Source: Nereocystis luetkeana (lineage: Eukaryota > Sar > Phaeophyceae > Laminariales > Laminariaceae). From it: 64,000 nt of DNA. How positions within the stretch are numbered: the stretch's first letter is position 1; each line of letters begins with the position of its first letter. Location of the stretch: assembly GCA_031213475.1 (NCBI GenBank), contig JARUPZ010000011.1:5134513-5198512 (forward strand), given 5' to 3'. Of the stretch, positions 12,651-23,400 are shown in pieces. Below the pieces are notes generated by a model that saw only the letters and a program-made list of their open reading frames with translations, was not told the DNA's origin and did no database searches. The translations under genes and the position numbers were made by a program.

Positions 12651-15083
12651 GTGCCGTCGTTTTTTACTATACTATTACCACGCGTTTGGCGTCTCGGGCG
12701 AGCCAGATCAGCTTGAGGAAGCTCGAGGAAGATGCGCGGGCAAAGGAGCAGGCGAGGGTACTGGAAGTGGAGCGGAAACGGCAGGTGAGTGAGCGTCCGC
12801 AGAAAAGAAAAAGACGAAAATATTACACGGCTAAGGTTCATTCTTATCGGAGAGCGTTTTTCCCATTATTTCCAAAGTTTGGAAATAATTGGAGATATGT
12901 AATACGGAGGCGTTCTGTCACTATTCGTGAAATTCTCCAGAACAAAAAAAATCAAGTTCATTAACATTCCAATATTTAGAAAAAAACAGGAAAACATGGA
13001 AGATTGAAAAATTGCGAAAAAAATGTCGAAAATTTGGAAAAAAGTTCTCCGATAAGAATGACCCTAACATGCATCCATTCTATGTACGTTTTCAGCAGTC
13101 CACGGGCATATACATGTATGGGTGTGCTCGCTTCGTATGCCGTCGGGGGGATTAGGACGACACCGCGTTCTCACCATTTGAAATATGTATGTACCGTAGA
13201 GTCGTCGATAAGGGGGACTACATTGTCGGTATATTTTGTCAAGTGTCCAGGTCTGATTGATGGCACCTCCCATGATTATAAGTCGTTGAATTCTACCAGA
13301 TACTGTAGTTATCCTTGTATATGTGGATGTGGTGAGGTTGGAATAAGCCATCTGCACAGTAATATCTGATGGCGAAGGGGTTTCGAATTCGACAAAGTCT
13401 CCGGCCCAAGCCGGTGGTCCTACGAACCTATCCTTCGTGGGTTTCTTGTACTCCCCTTTTCCAACTGGGACTGGGATTTCGGGTGTGTAACCGAACGCTG
13501 CTGTGCCCCAAAAACACGCCTCAGCGCGAACCCGGCAAAGGCTTCCTCACGTTTGCGCGCGCGTGAGCGTGAGCAGCGATTCCTCGCCGTAAAGCCCTGT
13601 GAACCGTTTCAGGAGGCGAAAGTTTAGGCCTGCGAGGGACGACCGTCTGGACTTTTTATGGTACCCTTTTGACGCCTGCTGCGTACGATACAGGGGTAAC
13701 ACACTATACACGCCTCCTTATTTTTCCTGAGTTTATTCCTCACTGGTAGCACTGCTAGTAAGTCACCCAAAACTGGCTTTGAGGAAATGTGTAGGCTTAA
13801 CCTTTTTAGTATTGCACTGTCCAGAAACATGTATATACTTCGGAGTATATAATTCCGAGTAAGTTGTCCCCAATGGCCCCCAAAACGAGACTGCAGTCCT
13901 AACAGTCCTGGGGGGTTATCCCGATGAGCGGTCCCATCGCCTACCGTAGGTGGATGTACACGAACAACATTGCGCAACACACTTAGCACATATACCGGGT
14001 ATATATAGTAGTTCCTCAATTCTGGAGGGCTTCCCGTGAGTCAGAAATATTCCGGCCAGAAAGTACCACTCCCATCACGACACGCCTCTTTTTTACTGTG
14101 GAAAACTTCCTCGTGTATGTGTGGACTGATGACGCCCGGAACCACCGTCGTCTCTCCTGACGTTTGTTTTAGCATCGTGTGAGCCCACCCCCCCGGTCAT
14201 AGGACTACGGCCATGCATGATCTCGAGTACAACCCCCCCCCCCCCCCCCGACCCTACCCTACCCTCAAACAGATCTCCATCGAGAACCGCATCAAACAAG
14301 AGAAGCAGGAGAAGCAGATGATAAGGTAACGTGTTGTTGCAGACTACGTTCGCATGGCAGTATACAGTTCGGGTTGGTAGTTGGTCAACCCTATGCCGGG
14401 TAGCACTCATTTTGTAGCCTGGTAGGTAAATTGTTGAGACCCTATTTGCCGGCGTCGTCTAGACCCATTCGCTTATATAACCATGACCACACGGCTGTTG
14501 TGAGATCACCACCGACGCGTTCTACGATAGAGGTAGCACATTTCCGTTAAAACGTTTTCAGAATGACGGGGTTCCTTAACCCAAAACCGTCGGAATGCCC
14601 ACCTTGTTTCGAAAAATGGCATTTTTGTATACTTGACCCATGGGATTATTCATCGGGGTGCAATTTGATTTTTTGCTGAAGTCAGTTTTCGGTTGAGGTA
14701 TGGAGCTCTTCAAGTGAGGATCCTCAGAAATTTTAGGGTGAACCTTTATCGTACAACGCCTCCAATGACGACAACCGCTATCCAACTGCTGATTGTGTGC
14801 GGTTTCGACTATTAGGTCCACTAAATTGCCTGGTACCACTCCGGGCCGTTCGGGTATTACCATTCAACCCTAGCGATTCTTGTACTTCGAGGCACCCGTG
14901 TCAAAAACAAACGCGCCTAAAAAAAAAAGCCGCGCGTGCGTACGTGCATCCCTGTATCAGAAAAACTGCCCCTTCTTCTTGGTTGTTTTCTGTTGACCTC
15001 GGAAGATCAAAAGCGGCCGCCAGACGAAAACAAAAGTGCAAGGAAAAAGCTCGACTGGGGCGCCCTGCATTCACAACCACGGC

Positions 15084-15126
<43 letters not shown>

Positions 15127-15129
15127 ATT

Positions 15130-15204
<75 letters not shown>

Positions 15205-15207
15205 GCC

Positions 15208-15246
<39 letters not shown>

Positions 15247-15247
15247 G

Positions 15248-15310
<63 letters not shown>

Positions 15311-15521
15311 ATGTGCATGGCACACACGCGCCCTATGTATGCACACCAAACGCACTCGTCCAGGGATATGGAGGCGAGCACGATGCGCTTCTGGAAGAGA
15401 GACGTCACGGGAAAGCGCCGAGAAACGGGCGTCTTGTACTTTGGCGAATCGAAGCGCCACGGAGACGCTTGGGTCCCCCACGGCTACGGTATGATTCGAA
15501 TGGGGCTGGAAATCAGAGAGA

Positions 15522-15588
<67 letters not shown>

Positions 15589-18500
15589 GCAGCTGGGATT
15601 ACGCGCCCACGTACATATCGTATTGTTTCTATTGTTCCGGATACGCAAAAACACATTATATTGCTGCCGCAGCCGATGTTGATGGACCACCTGGAAGCAC
15701 CAAAGTAGGTTGGGACGCAAGGTTGCCAGAAAGCAAGACAAAAAAACATCAAGTTTTTGAAGATTTCGATTGCGATCGCATATTGCTGTTGTTTTTCGTT
15801 ATGTTTCCCCCTTCGACAATGTCCCACTCAAAATCTCGAATCCCTCACAAGAATGAAGCCAGCGGGAAAAGCAAAAAGCACCCCAAGAACAATTGATCAC
15901 ACATTAAAAAAGAAGGCATCAAATCAAACCGACTTACTGCCAATCCTTTCGTAGAGAGGGTACTGGAAATGGAACAAAAAAGGACAGAGTCGTTTTTTAG
16001 CGATCGTTTTACATTCTGTATGAAGCAACAGAAGGCGTCAAACTTGTCACCCTATTTCGGGGGGCCATAGTAAGTAGGACCAAATATTGTTAGTAAAAAT
16101 AGGGGGACATATAGTTTTTTGTGTGTACCGCAGGTTCTATTTACTATGGTCCCCCATAATAGAGCAAAGGGCTAAACAACGACATAAGAAACAAGTGACA
16201 AGATTACGGTCGGCATCTTGACGGAGCAACAACTGACTGAATGGCGCTCAAACTTGTCGATCCATATTATAGAGAACGCAAGCGATTTTTTAGCTAAAAA
16301 CACAGAAAAAAAAAAATCACGACCCCGAAAGAATATCGTTTGCGAGACCACCACACACACGCACACACGCACACATCCGGCCTGTTGTGGTCGTCTTAGA
16401 CAACACCTGCCTCCCGTTTCCCCCCCCCTGTCTGTGGTCATACGACTACGGCCATGCATGACAGTGAGTACACCCCCCCCCCCCCCCCCCTCTCCCCCGC
16501 TGCAGGGGAACACCGCGTGCACGGAGAGACGATCTACGAGGGAAAATTCCGCGACGGTGCGATGCACGGGGAAGGGCGGCTGCTGTTCGACACGGGAGAG
16601 ACCTGGGCAGGACAATTTTGGAAGGTGCAATTGGAGAAAAAAATATACAACCGGTAGGTGGTCGCAGGGGTAAACACTCGAGACAAGAAAGAAAAAAAAG
16701 ACGACGCGCCCTCCGACGCGCCACTTTTTTTGTTAGTCCCAGGCAGGGGGGCGGGGGGCGGGGACAAACTAAACCCATAGAGCAACTAAAATAATGTTTT
16801 CTTCTTTCGGGGAAGTTATGAGTGATCAAGGTTGAAGATCATGCTGCACATTGTCGGATGACAAGAGTAATAATAATTATGGTTGCAAACGTCTTTTTGT
16901 TTGTTTATTCGTCCAGAAATGTCACCATTCTGATTCGTTTTGTTTTCGCTCTGACCTTGGGAAGAAGTGCAGGTCGTTTTCGTTTTTTTTCGTGTGATCT
17001 CGACAATCAATCGGCAAAATGTCATACGAAACCCGCAGTACGCGCGGTCGGAGTCAGTGTCACACACAGCTTACGAAGATGAGTTTCGACGAAATCCTCG
17101 ACCTCACAGCTGTTGTTTTCGTTTTTTGTTCTTCGACTACAGCATATAACCAAACGCGTTTTAGGGAGGGCAAGGTTTACCGGACAAACAAATGGCAACT
17201 CTACGGCTTGACGTTAGTGAACTATTTAATAAGAGTCTGAACACTTTTTTTTTGGGACCCGGGTGTATATCGGACGAAAACATAGCAAAAGCAGATACAA
17301 TGTGGGTCAGGGCCCAAAAAGAAGTATCAAGTTTTGAATAGTTTTACAGTACGTTATTTACCGCCACTGGGCTATTGCGGGAGGCCATAGTTAATAGGAC
17401 CTATGGCATACATAAAATCCTATCTATTTCACCCCTTTTCACTAAAAATAGTTTGTCCTATTAACTATGGCCCTCCGTAGTATTACGGGGGACCATAGTT
17501 AATAGGACCTATGGTATACATAAAAACCTATATAGTTAACTATTTTTACTAACAATATTTGGTCCTATTAGCTATGGCCCCCCGTAATAGTTGTTAAACA
17601 AACCTTGTCAAGTTTGGTGTTTACGTATGATATTACTAAAATAGTTTTTGTGTGTCCTATGCCACGTTTCGTGCTTGCAGTGCGGAGGAATTTAATTACG
17701 ATGTACACCACCGCCTCGTCGCGCGCGGGTTGTATTTCTTCGTGTCTGCCCGAAAGGACATGGTGCACGGCATGGGCACCCTTATCAGCGAGGAAGGCGA
17801 GAAGAGACGGGCGATATACTGGCGGGATCGGAGGGTCTGCTTCATCGAAGGCAAGGATGCCTACGTATGTATGTAGATATCACTTACTCCATATTTTTTA
17901 TCACTATGTCCCGAAGTGGAAGCAAAGTTTGGATTCAATATTGATGCGTCAACTGCCCTTAAGGCCAGCGTGGTGTCAGACAGATGAGATCCCGCGATCT
18001 CTTACTCATTTACTGTACACACAGTAGGCATCTATAGTAGATATTTAAGGGAGGGCATATATACTAAGATATACCCCTCATGTATCCGAGCTGCAAAGGC
18101 CCAGATCAGTGCGGCTGGATTGGTGCCGCATCATATCCAACGCGGCACGAATTTCCCGTGGCTTTAAACACGTACTACATGCAGTACCAGGCACCTGGCA
18201 TAAACCTGGTCTATAGTATCACAGGTCCTGCACAGCATCTCAAAACAGCGGTTACGGAACTTAGATTATCTAGATCAAAACGGCAGGTACGGGTAGATGA
18301 TCTAGATCATGCCCTTACAGTAGAGGTCGTCATCTATCTATCTGTCCCGGGTGTGAAGGAATCAAACGCGACGCAAGAAGTACCGCACCGCATGCATGCC
18401 CCCCTCCCTCCTGCCCACGCTGCTCTCTCCGCCTTGTCTGTTTTCCTCGCTGACGCTTCGCTCTTACCTCGTTCTCGTCGGTGTGCAGAGCTTACACCGG

Positions 18501-18685
18501 GCTGCAGGCTGCAGCTGCTGGGTGACCAGTTCGTGCGGAACAACGGCGGCGAAGCGATCGTCGTCTCCGCGACCGACCGGCTGTGGCGGTATCGCCTGAG
18601 ACTCGACAGCGGTTCGGAGATGCTGGTGCGCCTGGACAGCGAGCGGTTCCGCCTGCTCAGGTTCGATCGCATGCTAAACAATTAG
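12651..18685 (+). CDS. MORN-repeat protein with coiled-coil N-terminal part
   Basis: Exons: about 12651-12784 (acceptor uncertain; 12703 or 12707 also possible), 14273-14325, 15364-15488, 16506-16653, 17681-17864 and 18515-18685 (TAG). Phases agree across all five junctions (0,2,1,2,0). The first two exons encode a charged coiled coil (LRKLEEDARAKEQARVLEV, then RIKQEKQEKQMIR). The middle exons carry MORN repeats: LYFGESKRHG.AWVPHGYG, then a strong YEGKFRDGAMHGEGRLLF and DTGETWAGQFWK. A degenerate third repeat is spread over DMVHGMGTLISEEGEKR. The last exon is a compact basic domain (LLGDQFVRNNGGEAIVV...RYRLRLDSGSEMLVRLD). MORN repeats usually bind membranes or act as scaffolds, and in flagellates many MORN proteins belong to the axoneme or basal body. 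The specific role here is not deducible. Confidence 0.75.
14185..14252 (-). mobile_element. R1 retroposon fragment ending in an oligo-C tract
   Basis: Contains GGTCATAGGACTACGGCC and CATGCATGATCTCGAGTAC followed by about 17 C. It is a short copy of the R1 family; the longest copy is at 60000-60225. It lies 20 bp upstream of the acceptor of MORN exon 14273-14325, so its pyrimidine run is placed as the polypyrimidine tract. Confidence 0.65.
14511..14770 (+). repeat. Dispersed repeat R4, uninterrupted copy
   Basis: Runs from CGTTCTACGATAGAGGTAGC to TTTTAGGGTGAACCTTTATC. It is about 75-80% similar by eye to 22990-23450, which carries an extra insert. It lies in a MORN-gene intron. Class unknown; no terminal repeats seen. 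Confidence 0.6.
15083..15310 (+). repeat. (CTGT)n microsatellite, about 57 units
   Basis: A nearly perfect CTGT tract of about 228 bp with a few interruptions (CTGTATTT, CTGCCTGT, CTGTGTGT). Long open frames on both strands across it (poly-SVCL and poly-TDRQ) are artefacts of the repeat. It ends 54 bp before the MORN exon at 15364 and could act as its pyrimidine tract. Confidence 0.95.
15527..15586 (+). repeat. (AG)n microsatellite
   Basis: About 30 AG units in the intron after MORN exon 15364-15488. Confidence 0.9.
15952..15992 (+). pseudogene. Decayed partial copy of the MORN-gene coiled-coil exon
   Basis: GAGAGGGTACTGGAAATGG followed by AACAAAAAAGGACAGAGTCG matches the end of the exon at 12750-12790, which reads GCGAGGGTACTGGAAGTGG and AGCGGAAACGGCAGGTGAG. 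In frame it would read RVLEMEQKR against RVLEVERKR. The donor is lost and an in-frame stop precedes the matching part. It lies in the intron two exons downstream of its parent. Confidence 0.45.
16055..16159 (+). mobile_element. MITE-A (Tc1/mariner-type, TA target)
   Basis: An inverted-repeat element of 105 bp. The left end is TTTCGGGGGGCCATAG, the right end TATGGTCCCCCATAA, and TA flanks both sides. Internal sequence matches the family. Confidence 0.8.
16428..16492 (-). mobile_element. R1 retroposon fragment whose oligo-C tail abuts a 3' splice site
   Basis: GTCTGTGGTCATACGACTAC and CATGCATGACAGTGAGTACA are followed by about 18 C, then CTCTCCCCCGCTGCAG. That AG is the inferred acceptor of MORN exon 16506-16653. 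The repeat tail therefore supplies nearly all of the polypyrimidine tract. Confidence 0.7.
17375..17480 (+). mobile_element. MITE-A copy, left member of an adjacent pair
   Basis: Ends TTGCGGGAGGCCATAG and CTATGGCCCTCCGTAG, preceded by TA. Its right-hand TA is also the left-hand TA of the next copy. Confidence 0.8.
17483..17587 (+). mobile_element. MITE-A copy, right member of an adjacent pair
   Basis: Starts TTACGGGGGACCATAG and ends ATGGCCCCCCGTAA, flanked by TA on both sides. It is a near-consensus copy, in the intron before MORN exon 17681-17864. Confidence 0.85.
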
Positions 18686-18992
18686 ATGGTTTTCGCGAAT
18701 CTGGCAGCCACAACTGCAGGAGGGACAAGACAGGTTGAAAGTCTGTTGTCTAAATATCTAGAATATGTCTCAACTCTCGCGATCACTGCACCACAGGTGG
18801 CCGGGACTCCCCTTTTTGCACGATGTGGTTGGAAGAAAACTTTTGTGGGGACATTGAACAACAGGGTGGGTGGGCGGGTGGGTGGGGTTGTTGTTCAATT
18901 AATTTCCCGAATTCGGGAAGGCCAAGTTTATTCACAGGGATATAAACAGTAGGGGTGGACGAATTAATTAACTATTATAGTTACTTGAGCCA

Positions 18993-19097
18993 TTACGGGG
19001 GACCTCAATAAGTAGGATCTACGATGCACACAAAAACCTATATATTTCGCTTTTTTTACCATCTACATCTGGTCCAATTTACTGTAGCCCCCCGCAA
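18993..19097 (+). mobile_element. MITE-A copy
   Basis: Left end ATTACGGGGGACC, right end GTAGCCCCCCGCAA, followed by TA. The internal part is diverged. Confidence 0.7.
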
Positions 19098-19279
19098 TAG
19101 GGCGGATTGATTTAGCTTTGGCAATAGAGGGATACGATATATAGCTGACGTTTTTATCAACTTTTATCCTGCAGCATTGTACCTGGTGTTGTACAACTAA
19201 AAATGAAGTGCTACACGAGTATATCAAGACAGACAAATGCGGTGCTACGTCCCAAATGGGATTACCAGGTATGATACTA

Positions 19280-19384
19280 TTACGGGGGACCATAGTTAAT
19301 AGGACCTATGGTGTACATACGAACCTATATATTTAACCATTTTTACTAACAATATTTGGTCCTATTAACTACGCCCCCCCGTAA
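19280..19384 (+). mobile_element. MITE-A copy with clean TA flanks
   Basis: TA, then TTACGGGGGACCATAG, ending CTACGCCCCCCCGTAA, then TA. A TACCAGGTA site lies at 19263, just upstream. Confidence 0.85.
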
Positions 19385-19552
19385 TATCATACTTCGAAGT
19401 ATACTATCAATACTACTACGGTAGGTAGCGTTTTTTTTTTTTTAACCCTCTTGGGTTTTCTTCTTTTTCTTCCATCTGGCACACGAGTAAAAAATGGTTA
19501 GGAGTGGCGGTCGACATTGTACTCGTCGGATGGCAAACCGTGATCGAAATAA

Positions 19553-19567
19553 CAACGACAACAACAA

Positions 19568-19656
<89 letters not shown>

Positions 19657-19695
19657 TCAACATCAACATCAACAACATCAACATCAACAACAAAA
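19553..19695 (+). repeat. (CAA)n / (CATCAA)n microsatellite
   Basis: A CAA/ACA tract of about 140 bp with a CATCAACATCAA sub-block. It produces long poly-Asn, poly-Thr and poly-Leu/Val open frames on both strands that are not genes. Confidence 0.95.
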
Positions 19696-20418
19696 GCAGC
19701 AGAGGAGCCTGAAATAAGAAGGGAGGGGCAAGCACAGCAAAAAAAGTGAAGTGCGACTCTAGGCCAGAGAGTAAGCCGGAAATAGGTACAAAAGGGGGGG
19801 TCACAAGTTAGCCTTTTTGCGTAGGGTTTGCTTTTGCTTCTGGTTCCCCCCTTGTGATTTTCTTCTTTCGGAGAATGGTTAGGAATATTGTTAGAGTGAT
19901 CAACGCTGGAGCTACTGTAGTCCGACAGGCTACTGCTGTAGTCCAGCAGTCTACCGTGACGTAATAGTCTGTTGTAGTCCAGTAGTGGGTGACCTTTTTT
20001 TTTCACTTGGTTTTCTTCCTTCGGAGAATGTTTTTGAGTGATCAACGTTGAAGCACATTGTCGGAAGGCAATCATGATACTGTTCCTGTGCTGCAAAAAT
20101 ATCACGACCGTCGAGAAAAATCGTCGCTCAAACCCATCACAGTCCTCGACCAAATCATATCAACCCTCTCTTGCGGCCGGCATTCGCTATCATCCTTCGA
20201 CTCTGACGCGGATCCCCGACACATATGCGCACGCCGCATTTTCTTCACCAATAAGCCGCGGTTGTTGCCCGTTATTATAATACTGCGTTTGCGGAGAGGC
20301 CGTAATTTCGTCTACGAACAAACCTACCCATCCGAACTCCGACCACCAGCCCTCGACCAATCAAATCGAATCCGTCACGCGACGGCGGCATTCAATGTGG
20401 CTCCCGAAATCAATGCAG

Positions 20419-23400
20419 ACACAAGCCGAAGGTGATACCCCTGGACACGGTGGTCGGCTCAACCAGGTGCAAGGACCTCTACGACTACGATCACGACCAG
20501 GCGCACCCCCAGACATCCGGTACGCGCACAAACAGTGTCATTATGCTGGTACATATACACACACGTAACGCTCCCTCTCGATGAAAAAAACAGTGCTTCA
20601 AAAATGCGAAACACTCTGGTTGCTGTCTGCTATATCGATTTCATGTTTTGGAAGGGTGCGAGGGTTTCTGAAAGTGATGTGATCACGAATGGCAGAAACG
20701 CCCACTGACGAAGCGACGCAGCACGGTCAAAATAAAAAGTTCGTATAGGTAACTTGGATGTCTATAGCGGGCACCCCCTCTCTCCCCCCCCGTGCTCTGT
20801 CTCGAACGGGATGCGTAGTCTATCATAGACCCTATGGTCATACGATTTCGGCCATCCCATGCATGATACCAGGTATCGAGTACTCCCCCCCCCCCCCCCC
20901 CCGCGCAACACCCAACTGTTGCACCCTTGACACTCTTTCGCTCGCGCATTGGTTTGTATCAGCGCTGCTTTCTAGTACCACGCGTTGCTTGGTTGGTCAC
21001 AAAGTTCCGTGATGGGTGTCTCCATTCAGTCGTCCACCCACATACAATAGATACATACAACAAGAATAGTCGTCCAATCACAAACAAACAGATCGTGTTA
21101 ATAGTAACGATGCTTTGCCAACATCCTACACACACACAAAAAAATACATGATAAGAAGAAGGTTGTGTGGAGTTTTTGAGATTTGAAAGGTATCAAACGC
21201 CATTTGTTGTTAATAGTTAGTTGTCTTCAACCCCCTGTGGGACTGCACTCTCGTTTTGGAGGTAGACGACGAGTGGGAATAAAGCAATTATTATAGAGCA
21301 AATACATACCTAAATGTTTACGTACTACTGTAGTGCGTACGTAAAAACGGCTAAAGAAGCGGGGATTCTACCCCCCCCTCCCCCCCCCGCCGTCCTAAGA
21401 ACGCCCGCCGTTTGCGCCTGTTTCTCTTCCGCGCGTACTATTTTAAACAACGTTTTACCTATTATTGCCAACCACCAGCTTACAGAGAGAACTTCTACTG
21501 GCCTGATCTATGGGCCGACCGAGAACAAGCCCAGCAGGAGAAGCAGGCAGAGCTCGATCTCGAGATGAAGCGATCTCAGGTATATACATACGCAAAACTG
21601 AGAAGGAGCAGCAGCATTGCCACACCTATACTACCATACTACCGCTGTTTGAAGCACGCCACGACAAGGAGGGTCGTTTTTTTTTCCAGAATTTTATTTC
21701 TAGGCTCCTCGCCGCAGGACCACTTTTCTATTAATGCAAGTAAAGTGCCTATTCATAGTACCTCACCCAAACGCTGGCGGCTTCGGGTGCAAATGAAAAA
21801 TGACGACCCGACGATCAACAACCGCATGACCCCTACGGTACTACCACGGCAGTTCGTAGAGTAGTAGTGCACGACGGTACGTACTCGTAGTGGACACGTA
21901 AATTGTGGTACTACTCGTAGAATCGTACCCGGTGTATGTTGGTGTATACGTATCTTCAATACTCGTACCTGATTCGCACATACATGCTATACCACGCTGC
22001 CGTGCTACCAACACCTCTGCACTCAGTCATGTTCCTTCAGGAGCGACCTACGTACAGCAGTACAACTTGTAGTAGCCCTCCTGTATTGCTGCGTTAGGAG
22101 TACCATAATCACTAGAAGTACTGCAATCACTCGCAATATAGTCGTACACTGCATGCTTGGTCTCCTTGTTTCGACCGAGTAGTCGACTATTACTACTACC
22201 GGGAGATGTTGTAAGGATTACCTTGGGCTGGGTAATCGATCGGTCTTTTACCCCTATAGCTCAGTAGGTAACACCTTCACATTTATTTGACGTCGTCCAG
22301 GTCACGGGTTCGAACCTCACTTCGAACGTTTCCTTTTTTACAGAAACGCTTGCGCGTGCACACCTTAAACGCACATCTCCCTGGTTCCCCAGGTAATGAA
22401 ACGAAGCGGGTAGGTCAGCGTACGGACGTATACGGTTCCGACGCCCCAAAGACCCCGCCGTTCAGAGGGGGGGAGAGCGTTATAAGGATTACCTTGGACT
22501 GGGTAATCGATGGGTTTTTTACCCCTATAGCTCAGTAGGTAACACCTTCACAGGGACCATAGTTAATACCAGGTAGGACCTAAGATTGGTAGTAAAAATT
22601 GTTAAATATAAAGTTTTTTAATGTATACCATAGGCCCTACCTGGTATTAACTATGGTCCCCCATAATAGTAGATACATATAATCGTTCTCTTTTTATAAT
22701 CTTTTTTTTGGGGGGGGGAGTTGAATATACATCCAATCATCTGAGTCCTTCGCCGCCCCTCTACAAGGGAGCACGTTTTTTTCTTTGGCTCGCCTATTAA
22801 AACTGCAGCAGTATCTACAAGCAGCAGCTCGGTAAACACGAATCACCTAATCGCTGTGTTGCCGTTTGCACCACCCGCACGCACGCCACGCGGCGCGCTT
22901 AATCTCGTCCACACCCACGTCTGGCGGACACGCACACTAAGTGGATAATGCCGTTTGATTTCATTAAAGTTCCAGGACTTCGATACCATAGACTCGTTCT
23001 GCGATAGAGGTAGCACATTTCCGGTATTTTGTTTCTGAAAGACGGGCTTCCTTTACCCCAGTCGTCGGAATGCCAATCTTGATTTATTTCGAAAAAAAAA
23101 AACGTTTTGTAGACTCGGGCCATGGGGATTATTCGCCGCGATGCATTTTGATTTTTGCTGCTGCAGTCAGTTTTCGGATGAGGTATCGAGCTCGTTAAGT
23201 GAGGAGCCTCACAAAATTTAGGGTGGAACCTCTATTATTATTTCTTTTGCCATCCGACAATGTGCAGCATGATCTTCAACATGGATCACTTATAACTTTC
23301 CCGAAAGAAGAAAACCTCCGAAACATGCACCAAGTCTACCTCCCTTCCGTGCCAACTTTCGGCTTGTCTACTCTATTAAATATTTGCTGTATTTGCTCCT

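Larger units (their letters stand above)
18686..20418. other. Repeat-rich stretch between the MORN gene and the next plus-strand gene
   Basis: It holds two MITE-A copies (18993-19097 and 19280-19384), a CAA/CATCAA microsatellite and two R3 fragments. Between 20058 and 20410 there is a coding-looking plus frame (PVLQKYHDRREKSSLKPI) that might be a 5' exon of the gene starting at 20419, but no junction supports it. No promoter was recognised. Confidence 0.4.

Noticed and set aside
14901-15494. Long open frames rich in SVCL or TDRQ on both strands
   Set aside because: They are translations of the (CTGT)n microsatellite; the true coding part here is only the MORN exon 15364-15488.
19416-20153. 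245-codon minus-strand frame with poly-Val/Asp
   Set aside because: It runs through the CAA microsatellite and two R3 repeats (the SPKEEN segment comes from R3 itself).
22258-22340. Functional tRNA gene
   Set aside because: Box A and box B are present, but I could not pair a 7-bp acceptor stem or place a convincing anticodon arm; a SINE head fits better.
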